NCBI RefSeq assembly: GCF_023159225.1
Contig: NW_025957098.1
Coordinates: 1 to 64,000 of the forward strand
From: Perognathus longimembris pacificus
Taxonomy: Eukaryota; Chordata; Mammalia; Rodentia; Heteromyidae
Direction: 5' to 3'
DNA length: 64,000 nucleotides
The notes under the pieces were generated by a model. The model worked only from the letters and a program-made list of their open reading frames with translations. It was not told the origin of the DNA and did not search any database. Each line of letters begins with the position of its first letter. Positions within the stretch are counted from its first letter, which is position 1. Below are positions 36,330 through 50,600 of this stretch, in pieces. The translations under genes were made by a program, and so were the position numbers.

Positions 36330-38656
36330 GAGCCTATATCTCTCTTCCAGCACAAATCAGATGCAATTAGGACCACGGGGTTCACTCGCTATGGCCCGCA
36401 CGGCCTAACGACCTAGCTGCAGCTGTTCTCATTCTCTGAGATTTCCCAGATATCCAGCTACTTAGCCCTGTGGTGCTTACAGTACAAAAATGCGCCTTTA
36501 TCTCTCTTCCAGCACCACAAAAGCAACCTGTGGAGGAAAGCGTCGTTCACTCGCAATAGGCCACGACCGGCATACTAGACGCAACAAGTTGCAGCTGTTC
36601 TCATTCCCAGGACATTTCCCTGATAGACCGCAATTTACGCGGTGTTGCTACATGACATTAATGAGCCTTTATCTCTCTTCCAGCACCACAAAGCAGATCC
36701 AATCTAGGACAGCGGAGTTCCTGGCTATGGCCAGAGGCCTACTTTAACAAGCAGCAGCTGCTCGGATTCACGACGGATATTCTGTGATGTACAGGTACTT
36801 ACACCGGTGGTGCGTACAGACACAAATGAGCCATTTTCTGTCTTCCACCACCACAAAGCATGTCTTCTCTAGAACAGCACTGTTCACCGCTGTGGCCAAA
36901 GATGGCCTGAAGATTCAGCTGTTCTCTTAGCCGAGGAGATATTTCCTGATGTACCACAACTCACCCCGGTGGTGAGTCCAGGTCATAAATGAGCCCTTCT
37001 CTCTTCCAGCACAAAAGCAGTTCCAATCGAAGACAGCGGAGTTTTCGCGCTTTGGCCCGAAGGCCTACCCAAACAAGCTGCAGCTGTTCTCATTCACCGA
37101 GGAGATATTCCCTGATATACAGATACTTACCTGCGTTGTTCGTACAGTATGTCAATGAGCCTTTATCTCTCTTCCAGCACCATAAAGCAGATCCTATAGA
37201 GAATAGCGAGTTCACTCGCTATGTCCCGACCAGGCTACCTTAACAAGTTGCAGCTGTTCTCATTCACCGTGGAGCTATTTCCTGCTGGTGCCTAGAGGAC
37301 ACAGGTGACCTTTATCTCTCTTCCAGCACACTAAGCATCCTACCTCTGAAAACAGCGGGGGTCACTCCCAAGACTCGACCTCGTACATGAACAAGCTGCA
37401 GCTGTTCTCATTCACCGAGGAGATATTTCCTAATATTTGCTACTTACCCCGCTGGTGCGAAGAGGACACAAATGAGCCTTTATCTCTCTTCCAGCACCCC
37501 AACGCGATTGAATCTAGGACAGCGGAGTTTATTTCCTATGGCCCCACGATCCTACCCTATCAAGCTGCAGCTGTAATCATTCAGCTCGGAGATATTTCCT
37601 GATATACAGCTACTTACCTCCATTGTGCGTGTAGCCTTTATTTCTCTTCCAGCACTTTAAAGCAGATCCCTTCGAGAAGAGCGGAGTTCTCTCGCAATGT
37701 TCCCACCAGGCTACCTTAACAAGCTGCAGCTGTTCTCATTCACCGTGGAGGTATTTCGCTGGTGCGAAGAGGACAAAAGGAGCCTTTATCTCTCTTCCAG
37801 CACCCCTAAGCCGATTGAAACTAGGACAGCGGAGTTTATTCGCTATGGCCCCACGAGCCTACCTATCAAGCTGCAGCTGTAATCATTCAGCTCGCAGATA
37901 TTTCCTGATACACAGCTACTTACCCGGTGGTGTAGAGGATTATAAATGAGCCTTGATCACTCTTCCAGCACCACATAGCGATCCAATCGAGGACAGAGGA
38001 GTTCACTGTCTATGGCCGCCCGATCAGCCTACTCTAACAAGCTGCAGCTGTTCTCATTCACCGAGGAGATGTTACGTGATGTACAGCTAGTTGCCCCTGT
38101 GGTGCATACAGGATGTAAATGAGCCTTTATCTCTCTTCCAGCACCACCACGCAGATTCGATCTAGGACAGCGGAGTTTACTCTCTATGGCCCGCAGGCCT
38201 CCAATAACAAGCTGCAGCTGTTCTCATTCACTGAGAAGGTATATAGCTATTCATCTCGGTGGTGCGTAAAATACATAAATTATCCTTTATCGCTCTTCCA
38301 GCACACCAATGCAGATCTTGTCAAGGACAGCGGCGTTTACTCAATATAGCAGATCCTATGGAGGACAGTGGCGTTCACTCGCTATGGCCTGACGGCCTAC
38401 AGTACGGAGCAGCAGCTGTTCTCATTCACTCAGGAGATAGTCCCTGATATAGGGCGACTTACCCCGCTGGTGCCTACAGGACACGTGAGCCTTTATCTCT
38501 CTTCCAGCAACACAGAGCACATCCTACCTCTGAGAACAGCGGGGGTCACTCGCTAAGTCCCAAACAGCGTACATGAACAAGCTGCAGCTGTACGAATTAC
38601 CGTGGAGATATTTCTGTATTTCCTACCCACCCCGCTGGTGCCTAGAGGACACAAAT
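36330..38656 (+). repeat. B HOR copy 8: 14-mer, 2327 bp
   Basis: Order m1-m14 with moderate small deletions in m1-m7. It ends with the m14 variant GTCCCAAACAGCG, also seen in copies 11, 13 and 20. Confidence 0.88.
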
Positions 38657-40295
38657 GAGCCTATATCTCTCTTCCAGCACAAGCCGATTGAATCTAGGAC
38701 AGCGGAGTTATTCCGCTATGGCCCCACGATCCTACCCTACAAGCTGCAGCTGTCTCATTCACTCGGAGATATTTCCCTGATATACAGCTACTTACCTGCT
38801 TGTGCGTATACGCCTTTATCTCTCTTCCAGCACATAAAGCAGATCCTTCGAGAAGAGCGGAGTTCACTCGCAATGTCCCGACCAGGCTACCTTAACAAGT
38901 TGCAGCTGTTCTCATTCACCGTGGAGCTATTTCCTGGTGCGAAGAGGACTCAAAGAGTCTTTATCTCTCTTCCAGCACACTAAGCATTGAAACTAGGACA
39001 GCGGAGTTCGCTATGGCCCCACGACCCTACAAACAAGCTGCAGCTGTTCTCATTCACCGAGGAGATATTCCTGATATACAGATCCTTACCTGGTGTCGTA
39101 CAGACACAAATGAGCCTTTATCTCTCTTCCAGCACCATAAAGCAGATCCTATGAGAACAGCGAGTTCACTCGCTATGCCCCAGGCTACCTTATCAAGTTG
39201 CAGCTGTTCTCATTCACCGCTGGAGATATTTCCTGCTGGTGCCTAGAGGACACAGGTGAGCCTTTATCTCTCTTCCAGCACACTAAGCATCCAACCTCGA
39301 AACAGCGGAGTTCACTCGCTAAGCCCGACCCGTACATAACAAGCTGCAGCTGTTCTCATTCACCGTGGAGATATTCCTAATATGCTACTTACCCCGCTGG
39401 TGCGAAGAGGACACAAATGAGCCTTTATCTCTCTTCCAGCACCACAACGCCGATTGAATCTAGGACAGCGGAGTTTATTCGCTATGGCCCCACGAGCCTA
39501 CCTATCAAGCTGCAGCTGTAATCATTCAGCTCGCAGATATTTCCTGATACACGGCTACTTACCCGGTGGTGTAGAGAGATTATAAATGAGCCTTGATCAC
39601 TCTTCCAGCACCACATAGCGATCCAATCGAGGACAGAGGAGTTCACTGTCTATGGCCCGCCCGATAGCCTACTCTAACAAGCTGCAGCTGTTCTCATTCA
39701 CCGAGGAGATGTTACGTGATGTCGCTAGTTGCCCCTGTGGTGCATACAGATGTAAATGAGCCTTTATCTCTCTTCCAGCACCACCACGCAGATTCGATCT
39801 AGGACAGCGGAGTTTACTCTCTATGGCCCGTCAGCCTCCAATAACAAGCTGCAGCTGTTCCCATTCACTGAGAAGGTATATAGCTATTCATCTCGGTGGT
39901 GCGTAAAATACATAAATTATCCTTTATCGCTCTTCCAGCACACCAATGCAGATCTTGTCTAGGACAGCGGCGTTTACTCAATATAGCAGATCCTATGGAG
40001 GACAGTGGCGTTCACTCGCTATGGCCTGACCGGCCTACAGTACGGAGCAGCAGCTGTTCTCATTCACTCAGGAGATAGTCCCTGATATAGGGCGACTTAC
40101 CCCGCTGGTGCCTACAGGACACGTGAGCCTTTATCTCTCTTCCAGCAACACAGAGCACATCCTACCTCTGAGAACAGCGGGGGTCACTCGCTAAGTCCCA
40201 ACCAGCGTACATGAACAAGCTGCAGCTGTACGAATTCACCGTGGAGATATTTCTGTATTTCCTACCCACCCCGCTGGTGCGTAGAGGACACAAAT
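38657..40295 (+). repeat. B HOR copy 9: hybrid 10-mer, 1639 bp
   Basis: Order: m1/m8 hybrid, m9, m10/m5 hybrid, m6, m7, m8/m10 hybrid, m11, m12, m13, m14. The first monomer opens like m1 (GAGCCTATATC) and continues GCCGATTGAATC (m8). The third opens like m10 (GATTGAAACTAGG) and ends with m5-type GAGGAGATATTCC. This hybrid 10-mer form recurs in copies 12, 14, 16 (in part), 18 and 21. Confidence 0.85.
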
Positions 40296-42647
40296 GAGCC
40301 TATATCTCTCTTCCCGAGCACAAATCAGATGCAATTGAGGACCACGGGGTTCACTCGCTATGGCCCGCACGGCCTAACCGACCTAGCTGCATCTGTTTCA
40401 TTCTCTGACATTTCCCAGATATCCAGCTACTTAGCCCTGTGGTGCTTACAGTACAAAAATGCGCCTTTATCTCTCTTCCAGCACCACAAAGCGAACCTGT
40501 GGAGGAAAGCGTCGTTCACTCAATAGCCACGACCGGCATACTAGACGCAACAAGTTGTAGCTGTTCTCATTCTCCCAGGACATGTTCCCTGATAGACCGC
40601 AACTTACGCGGTGTTGCTAACATGACATTAATGAGCCTTTATCTCTCTTCCAACACCACAAAGCAGATCCAATCTAGGACAGCGGAGTTCCCTGGCTATG
40701 GCCAGAAAGGCCTACTTTAACAAGCAGCAGCTGCTCGGATTCACGACGGATACATTCTGTGATGTACAGGTACTTACACCGGTGGTGCGTACAGACACAA
40801 ATGAGCATTTTCTGTCTTCCACCACCACAAAGCATGTCTTCTCTAGAACAGCACTGTTCAACCGCTGTGGCCTTAAAGATGGCCTGAAGATTCAGCTGTT
40901 CTCCTTAGCCGAGGAGATATTTCCTGATGTACCACAACTCACCCCGGTGGTGAGTACAGGTCATAAATGAGCCCTTCTCTATTCCAGCATCAAAAGCAGT
41001 TCCAATCGAAGACAGCGGAGTTTTCGCGCTTTGGCCCGAAGGCCTACCCAAACAAGCTGCAGCTGTTCTCATTCACCGAGGAGATATTCCCTGATATACA
41101 GATACTTACCTGCGTTGTTCGTACAGTATATCAATGAGCCTTTATCTCTCTTCCAGCACCATAAAGCAGATCCTATAGAGAATAGCCGAGTTCACTCGCT
41201 ATGTCCCGACCAGGCTACCTTAACAAGTTGCAGCTGTTCTCATTCACCGTGGAGCTATTTCCTGCTGGTGCCTAGAGGACACAGGTGAACCTTTATCTCT
41301 CTTCCAGCAACACTAAGCACATCCTACCTCTGAAAACAGCGGGGGTCACTCCAAAGACTCGACCTTCGTACATGAACAAGCTGCAGCTGTACTAATTCAC
41401 CGTGGAGATATTTCCTAATATTTGCTACTTACCCCGCTGGTGCGAAGAGGACACAAATGAGCCTTTATCTCTCTTCCAGCACCCCAACGCCGATTGAATC
41501 TAGGACAGCGGAGTTTATTTCCTATGGCCCCACGATCCTACCCTATCAAGCTGCAGCTGTAATCATTCAGCTCGGAGATATTTCCTGATATACAGCTACT
41601 TACCTCCATTGTGCGTGTAGCCTTTATTTCTCTTCCAGCACTTTAAAGGAGATCCCTTCGAGAAGAGCGGAGTTCTCTCGCAATGTTCCCACCAGGCTAC
41701 CTTAACAAGCTGCAGCTGTTCTCATTCACCGTGGAGGTATTTCCTGGTGCGAAGAGGACAAAAGGAGCCTTGATCTCTCTTCCAGCACCCCTAAGCCGAT
41801 TGAAACTAGGACAGCGGAGTTTATTCGCTATGGCCCCACGAGCCTACCTATCAAGCTGCAGCTGTAATCATTCAGCTCGCAGATATTTCCTGATACACAG
41901 CTACTTACCCGGTGGTGTAGAGAGATTATAAATGAGCCTTGATCACTCTTCCAGCACCACATAGCGATCCAATCGAGGACAGAGGAGTTCACTGTCTATG
42001 GCCCGCCCGATCAGCCTACTCTAACAAGCTGCAGCTGTTCTCATTCACCGAGGAGATGTTACGTGATGTACAGCTAGTTGCCCCTGTGGTGCATACAGGA
42101 TGTAAATGAGCCTTTATCTCTCTTCCAGCACCACCACGCAGATTCGATCTAGGACAGCGGAGTTTACTCTCTATGGCCCGTCAGGCCTCCAATAACAAGC
42201 TGCAGCTGTTCCCATTCACTGAGAAGGTATATAGCTATTCATCTCGGTGGTGCGTAAAATACATAAATTATCCTTTATCGCTCTTCCAGCACACCAATGC
42301 AGATCTTGTCAAGGACAGCGGCGTTTACTCAATATAGCAGATCCTATGGAGGACAGTGGCGTTCACTCGCTATGGCCTGACAGGCCTACAGTACGGAGCA
42401 GCAGCTGTTCTCATTCACTCAGGAGATAGTCCCTGATATAGGGCGACTTACCCCGCTGGTGCCTACAGGACACGTGAGCCTTTATCTCTCTTCCAGCAAC
42501 ACAGAGCACATCCTACCTCTGAGAACAGCGGGGGTCACTCGCTAAGTCCCAACCAGCGTACATGAACAAGCTGCAGCTGTACGAATTCACCGTGGAGATA
42601 TTTCTTTGTATTTCCTACCCACCCCGCTGGTGCTAGAGGACACAAAT
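40296..42647 (+). repeat. B HOR copy 10: complete 14-mer, 2352 bp
   Basis: Well-preserved m1-m14. Marks shared with copies 13, 17 and 19 are CTTCCAACACCAC and GCCAGAAAGGCC in m3 and GGCCTTAAAGATGG in m4, so these copies are recent relatives. Confidence 0.9.
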
Positions 42648-44933
42648 GAGCCTATATCTCTCTTCCAGCACAAATCAGATGCAATCTAGGACAGCGGAGT
42701 TCACTCGCTATGGCCCGCACGGCCTAACCGACCTAGCTGCATCTGTTCATTCTCTGACATTTCCCAGATATCCAGCTACTTAGCCCTGTGGTGCTTACAG
42801 TACAAAAATGCGCCTTTATCTCTCTTCCAGCACCACAAAGCGAACCTGTGGAGGAAAGCGTCGTTCACTCAATAGGCCACGACCGGCATACTAGACGCAA
42901 CAAGTTGTAGCTGTTCTCATTTCCCAGGACATTTCCCTGATAGACCGCAACTTACGCGGTGTTGCTACATGACAAATGAGCCTTTATCTCTCTTCCAGCA
43001 CCACAAAGCAGATCCAATCTAGGACAGCGGAGTTCTGGCTATGGCCAGAAAGGCCTACAAACAAGCTGCAGCTGCTCATTCACCGAGGGATATTCTGTGA
43101 TATACAGGTACTTACACCGGTGGTGCGTACAGACACAAATGAGCCTTTATCTCTCTTCCAGCACCACAAAGCAGTCTTCTCTAGAACAGCGAGTTCACCG
43201 CTGTGGCCGAGGCCTAACAAGTTGCAGCTGTTCTCTTCAGCCGAGGAGATATTTCCTGATGTACCACCTACCCCGGTGGTGACACAGGTGACCTTCTCTC
43301 TTCCAGCACAAAGCAGTTCCTATCGAAGACAGCGGAGTCTCGCTTTGGCCCGAGGCCTACCCAAACAAGCTGCAGCTGTTCTCATTCACCGTGGAGATAT
43401 TCCCTGATATGATACTTACCTGGTGCGAAGAGGACACAAATGAGCCTTTATCTCTCTTCCAGCACCATAAAGCCAGATCCTAGAGAATAGCCGAGTTTAT
43501 TCGCTATGGTCCCCCAGGCTACCTATCAAGCTGCAGCTGTAATCATTCAGCTGGAGATATTTCCTGCTGGTGCCTAGAGGACACAGGTGAAGCCTTTATC
43601 TCTCTTCCAGCAACACTAAGCACATCCTACCTCGAAAACAGCGGGGGTCACTCCCAAGACTCGACCTTCGTACATAACAAGCTGCAGCTGTTCTCATTCA
43701 CCGTGGAGATATTTCCTAATATTTGCTACTTACCCCGCTGGTGCGAAGAGGACACAAATGAGCCTTTATCTCTCTTCCAGCACCCCAACGCCGATTGAAT
43801 CTAGGACAGCGGAGTTTATTTCCTATGGCCCCACGATCCTACCCTATCAAGCTGCAGCTGTAATCATTCAGCTCGGAGATATTTCCTGATATACAGCTAC
43901 TTACCTCCATTGTGCGTGTAGCCTTTATTTCTCTTCCAGCACTTTAAAGGAGATCCCTTCGAGAAGAGCGGAGTTCTCTCGCAATGTTCCCACCAGGCTA
44001 CCTTAACAAGCTGCAGCTGTTCTCATTCACCGTGGAGGTATTTCCTGGTGCGAAGAGGACAAAAGGAGCCTTTATCTCTCTTCCAGCACCCCTAAGCCGA
44101 TTGAAACTAGGACAGCGGAGTTTATTCGCTATGGCCCCACGAGCCTACCTATCAAGCTGCAGCTGTAATCATTCAGCTCGCAGATATTTCCTGATACACA
44201 GCTACTTACCCGGTGGTGTAGAGAGATTATAAATGAGCCTTATCACTCTTCCAGCACCACATAGCGATCCAATCGAGGACAGAGGAGTTCACTCGCTATG
44301 GCCTGCCCGATCAGCCTACTCTAACAAGCTGCAGCTGTTCTCATTCACTCGAGGAGATGTTCCCGTGATGTACAGCTAGTTGCCCCTGTGGTGCATACAG
44401 GATGTAAATGAGCCTTTATCTCTCTTCCAGCACCACCACGCAGATTCGATCTAGGAACAGCGGAGTTTACTCTCTATGGCCCGCAGGCTCCAATAACAAG
44501 CTGCAGCTGTTCTCATTCACTGAGAAGGTATATAGCTATTCATCTCGGTGGTGCGTAAAATACATAAATGAGCCTTTATCGCTCTTCCAGCACACCAATG
44601 CAGATCTTGTCAAGGACAGCGGCGTTTACTCAATATAGCAGATCCTATGGAGGACAGTGGCGTTCACTCGCTATGGCCTGACAGGCCTACAGTACAAGCA
44701 GCAGCTGTTCTCATTCACTCAGGAGATAGTCCCTGATATAGCGACTTACCCGCTGGTGCTACAGACACGTGAGCCTTTATCTCTCTTCCAGCACACAGAG
44801 CACATCCTACCTCTGAGAACAGCGGTTCACTCGCTAAGTCCCAAACAGCGTACTGAACAAGCTGCAGCTGTCATTTACCGTGGAGATATTTCTGTATTTC
44901 CTACCCACCGCGCTGGTGCTAGAGGACACAAAT
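42648..44933 (+). repeat. B HOR copy 11: 14-mer with consensus-like m3-m6, 2286 bp
   Basis: m1 carries consensus CTAGGACAGCGGAG in place of GAGGACCACGGGG. m4 (about 43141) opens with the family form GAGCCTTTATCTCTC instead of GAGCATTTTCTG. The sixth monomer mixes m6 (AGAATAGCCGAG) with m8/m10 (GTAATCATTCAGC). m13 opens GAGCCTTTATCGCTC instead of TATCC. Confidence 0.83.
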
Positions 44934-46585
44934 GAGCCTATATCTCTCTTCCAGCACCCCAAGCGATTGAATCTAGGACAGCGGAGTTATTCCGCTATGG
45001 CCACGATCCTACCCAAACAAGCTGCAGCTGTCTCATTCACTCGGAGATATTCCTGATATACAGCTACTTACCTGCGTTGTGCGTATACCCTTTATCTCTC
45101 TTCCAGCACATAAAGCAGATCCTTCGAGAAGAGCGAGTTCACTCGCTATGTCCCGACCAGGCTACCTTAACAAGTTGCAGCTGTTCTCATTCACCGTGGA
45201 GCTATTTCCCTGGTGCCTAGAGGACTCAAGAGTCTTTATCTCTCTTCCAGCACACTAAGCCTATTGAAAGGACAGCGGAGTATTCGCTATGGCCACGACC
45301 CTACAAACAAGCTGCAGCTGTTCTCATTCACCGAGGAGATATTCCCTGATATACAGATACTTACCTGGTGCGTACAGACACAAATGAGCCTTTATCTCTC
45401 TTCCAGCACCATAAAGCAGATCCTATGGAGAACAGCGAGTTCACTCGCTATGTCCCGACCAGGCTACCTTACAAGTTGCAGCTGTTCTCATTCACCGTGG
45501 AGATATTTCCTGCTGGTGCCTAGAGGACACAGGTGAACCTTTATCTCTCTTCCAGCAACACTAAGCACATCCCCTCGAAAGACGCGGAGTTCACTCGCTA
45601 AGACCCGACCCGTACATAACAAGCTGCAGCTGTTCTCATTCACCGTGGAGATATTTCCTAATATTTGCTACTTACCCCGCTGGTGCGAAGAGGACACAAA
45701 TGAGCCTTTATCTCTCTTCCAGCACCCCAACGCCGATTGAATCTAGGACAGCGGAGTTTATTCGCTATGGCCCCACGAGCCTACCTATCAAGCTGCAGCT
45801 GTAATCATTCAGCTCGCAGATATTTCCTGATACACAGCTACTTACCCGGTGGTGTAGAGAGATTATAAATGAGCCTTGATCACTCTTCCAGCACCACATA
45901 GCGATCCAATCGAGGACAGAGGAGTTCACTGTCTATGGCCCGCCCGATCAGCCTACTCTAACAAGCTGCAGCTGTTCTCATTCACCGAGGAGATGTTACG
46001 TGATGTACAGCTAGTTGCCCCTGTGGTGCATACACGATGTAAATGAGCCTTTATCTCTCTTCCAGCACCACCACGCAGATTCGATCTAGGACAGCGGAGT
46101 TTACTCTCTATGGCCCGTCAGGCCTCCAATAACAAGCTGCAGCTGTTCCCATTCACTGAGAAGGTATATAGCTATTCATCTCGGTGGTGCGTAAAATACA
46201 TAAATTATCCTTTATCGCTCTTCCAGCACACCAATGCAGATCTTGTCAAGGACAGCGGCGTTTACTCAATATAGCAGATCCTATGGAGGACAGTGGCGTT
46301 CACTCGCTATGGCCTGACCGGCCTACAGTACGGAGCAGCAGCTGTTCTCATTCACTCAGGAGATAGTCCCTGATATAGGGCGACTTACCCCGCTGGTGCC
46401 TACAGGACACGTGAGCCTTTATCTCTCTTCCAGCAACACAGAGCACATCCTACCTCTGAGAACAGCGGGGGTCACTCGCTAAGTCCCAACCAGCGTACAT
46501 GAACAAGCTGCAGCTGTACGAATTCACCGTGGAGATATTTCTATGTATTTCCTACCCACCCCGCTGGTGCGTAGAGGACACAAAT
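44934..46585 (+). repeat. B HOR copy 12: hybrid 10-mer, 1652 bp
   Basis: Same order as copy 9. The first half (to about 45640) is rich in small deletions; m8/m10 to m14 are intact. Confidence 0.85.
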
Positions 46586-48938
46586 GAGCCTATATCTCTC
46601 TTCCCGAGCACAAATCAGATGCAATTGAGGACCACGGGGTTCACTCGCTATGGCCCGCACGGCCTAACCGACCTAGCTGCATCTGTTTCATTCTCTGACA
46701 TTTCCCAGATATCCAGCTACTTAGCCCTGTGGTGCTTACAGTACAAAAATGCGCCTTTATCTCTCTTCCAGCACCACAAAGCGAACCTGTGGAGGAAAGC
46801 GTCGTTCACTCAATAGGCCACGACCGGCATACTAGACGCAACAAGTTGTAGCTGTTCTCATTCTCCCAGGACATGTTCCCTGATAGACCGCAACTTACGC
46901 GGTGTTGCAAACATGACATTAATGAGCCTTTATCTCTCTTCCAACACCACAAAGCAGATCCAATCTAGGACAGCGGAGTTCCCTGGCTATGGCCAGAAAG
47001 GCCTACTTTAACAAGCAGCAGCTGCTCGGATTCACGACGGATACATTCTGTGATGTACAGGTACTTACACCGGTGGTGCGTACAGACACAAATGAGCATT
47101 TTCTGTCTTCCACCACCACAAAGCATGTCTTCTCTAGAACAGCACTGTTCAACCGCTGTGGCCTTAAAGATGGCCTGAAGATTCAGCTGTTCTCCTTAGC
47201 CGAGGAGATATTTCCTGATGTACCACAACTCACCCCGGTGGTGAGTACAGGTCATAAATGAGCCCTTCTCTATTCCAGCATCAAAAGCAGTTCCAATCGA
47301 AGACAGCGGAGTTTTCGCGCTTTGGCCCGAAGGCCTACCCAAACAAGCTGCAGCTGTTCTCATTCACCGAGGAGATATTCCCTGATATACAGATACTTAC
47401 CTGCGTTGTTCGTACAGTATATCAATGAGCCTTTATCTCTCTTCCAGCACCATAAAGCAGATCCTATAGAGAATAGCCGAGTTCACTCGCTATGTCCCGA
47501 CCAGGCTACCTTAACAAGTTGCAGCTGTTCTCATTCACCGTGGAGCTATTTCCTGCTGGTGCCTAGAGGACACAGGTGAACCTTTATCTCTCTTCCAGCA
47601 ACACTAAGCACATCCTACCTCTGAAAACAGCGGGGGTCACTCGCTAAGACTCGACCTTCGTACATGAACAAGCTGCAGCTGTACTAATTCACCGTGGAGA
47701 TATTTCCTAATATTTGCTACTTACCCCGCTGGTGCGAAGAGGACACAAATGAGCCTTTATCTCTCTTCCAGCACCCCAACGCCGATTGAATCTAGGACAG
47801 CGGAGTTTATTTCCTATGGCCCCACGATCCTACCCTATCAAGCTGCAGCTGTAATCATTCAGCTCGGAGATATTTCCTGATATACAGCTACTTACCTCCA
47901 TTGTGCGTGTAGCCTTTATTTCTCTTCCAGCACTTTAAAGGAGATCCCTTCGAGAAGAGCGGAGTTCTCTCGCAATGTTCCCACCAGGCTACCTTAACAA
48001 GCTGCAGCTGTTCTCATTCACCGTGGAGGTATTTCCTGGTGCGAAGAGGACAAAAGGAGCCTTGATCTCTCTTCCAGCACCCCTAAGCCGATTGAAACTA
48101 GGACAGCGGAGTTTATTCGCTATGGCCCCACGAGCCTACCTATCAAGCTGCAGCTGTAATCATTCAGCTCGCAGATATTTCCTGATACACAGCTACTTAC
48201 CCGGTGGTGTAGAGAGATTATAAATGAGCCTTGATCACTCTTCCAGCACCACATAGCGATCCAATCGAGGACAGAGGAGTTCACTGTCTATGGCCCGCCC
48301 GATCAGCCTACTCTAACAAGCTGCAGCTGTTCTCATTCACCGAGGAGATGTTACGTGATGTACAGCTAGTTGCCCCTTGGTGCATACAGGATGTAAATGA
48401 GCCTTTATCTCTCTTCCAGCACCACCACGCAGATTCGATCTAGGACAGCGGAGTTTACTCTCTATGGCCCGTCAGGCCTCCAATAACAAGCTGCAGCTGT
48501 TCCCATTCACTGAGAAGGTATATAGCTATTCATCTCGGTGGTGCGTAAAATACATAAATTATCCTTTATCGCTCTTCCAGCACACCAATGCAGATCTTGT
48601 CAAGGACAGCGGCGTTTACTCAATATAGCAGATCCTATGGAGGACAGTGGCGTTCACTCGCTATGGCCTGACCGGCCTACAGTACGGAGCAGCAGCTGTT
48701 CTCATTCACTCAGGAGATAGTCCCTGATATAGGGCGACTTACCCCGCTGGTGCCTACAGGACACGTGAGCCTTTATCTCTCTTCCAGCAACACAGAGCAC
48801 ATCCTACCTCTGAGAACAGCGGGGGTCACTCGCTAAGTCCCAAACAGCGTACATGAACAAGCTGCACTGTACTAAATCACCGTGGAGATATTTCTTTGTA
48901 TTTCCTACCCACCCCGCTGGTGCGTAGAGGACACAAAT
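46586..48938 (+). repeat. B HOR copy 13: complete 14-mer, 2353 bp
   Basis: Well-preserved m1-m14 with the copy 10 variant set. m14 has two small losses (GCTGCACTGTACTAAATC near 48861). Confidence 0.9.
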
Positions 48939-50600
48939 GAGCCTATATCTCTCTTCCAGCACCCCAACGCCGATTGAATCTAGGACAGCGGAGTTTATTC
49001 CCTATGGCCCCACGATCCTACCCTATCAAGCTGCAGCTGTAATCATTCAGCTCGGAGATATTTCCTGATATACAGCTACTTACCTCCATTGTGCGTGTAG
49101 CCTTTATTTCTCTTCCAGCACTTTAAAGCAGATCCCTTCGAGAAGAGCTGAGTTCACTCGCAATGTTCCCACCAGGCTACCTTAACAAGCTGCAGCTGTT
49201 CTCATTCACCGTGGAGCTATTTCCTGGTGCGAAGAGGACTCAAAGGAGTCTTGATCTCTCTTCCAGCACCCCTAAGCAGATTGAAACTAGGACAGCGGAG
49301 TTTATTCGCTATGGCCCCACGATCCTACCCAAACAAGCTGCAGCTGTTCTCATTCACCGAGGAGATATTCCCTGATATACAGATACTTACCTGCGTTGTT
49401 CGTACAGTATATCAATGAGCCTTTATCTCTCTTCCAGCACCATAAAGCAGATCCTATGGAGAATAGCCGAGTTCACTCGCTATGTCCCGACCAGGCTACC
49501 TTAACAAGTTGCAGCTGTTCTCATTCACCGTGGAGCTATTTCCTGCTGGTGCCTAGAGGACACAGGTGAACCTTTATCTCTCTTCCAGCAACACTAAGCA
49601 CATCCTACCTCTGAAAACAGCGGGGGTCACTCGCTAAGACCCGACCTTCGTACATGAACAAGCTGCAGCTGTACATTCACCGTGGAGATATTTCCTAATA
49701 TTTGCTACTTACCCCGCTGGTGCGAAGAGGACACAAATGAGCCTTTATCTCTCTTCCAGCACCCCAACGCCGATTGAATCTAGGACAGCGGAGTTTATTC
49801 GCTATGGCCCCACGAGCCTACCTATCAAGCTGCAGCTGTAATCATTCAGCTCGCAGATATTTCCTGATACACAGCTACTTACCCGGTGGTGTAGAGAGAT
49901 TATAAATGAGCCTTATCACTCTTCCAGCACACATAGCGATCCAATCGAGGACAGAGGAGTTCACTGCTATGGCCCGCCCGATAAGCCTACTCTAACAAGC
50001 TGCAGCTGTTCTCATTCACCGAGGAGATGTTACGTGATGTTGCTAGTTGCCCCTGTGGTGCATAAGAGGTAAATGAGCCTTTATCTCTCTTCCAGCACCA
50101 CCACGCAGATTCGATCTAGGACAGCGGAGTTTACTCTCTATGGCCCCAGGCCTCCAATAACAAGCTGCAGCTGTTCATTCACTGAGAATATATAGCTATT
50201 CATCTCGGTGGTGCGTAAAATACATAAATTATCCTTTATCGCTCTTCCAGCACACCAATGCAGATCTTGTCAAGGACAGCGTTTACTCAATATAGCAGAT
50301 CCTATGGAGGACAGTGGCGTTCACTCGCTATGGCCTGACCGGCCTACAGTACGGAGCAGCAGCTGTTCTCATTCACTCAGGAGATAGTCCCTGATATAGG
50401 GCGACTTACCCCGCTGGTGCTACAGGACACGTGAGCCTTTATCTCTCTTCCAGCACACAGAGCACATCCTACCTCTGAGAACAGCGGGTCACTCGCTAAG
50501 TCCCAACCAGCGTACATGAACAAGCTGCAGCTGTACATTCACCGTGGAGATATTTCTATGTATTTCCTACCCACCCCGCTGGTGCGTAGAGGACACAAAT
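48939..50600 (+). repeat. B HOR copy 14: hybrid 10-mer, 1662 bp
   Basis: The cleanest example of the hybrid 10-mer. It begins as m1 (GAGCCTATATC) then CACCCCAACGCCGATTGAAT (m8). The m10/m5 fusion is sharp near 49320, where CCACGATCCTACCCAAACAAG joins m5-type GAGGAGATATTCCCTG. From 49900 on, small deletions become common. Confidence 0.87.
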
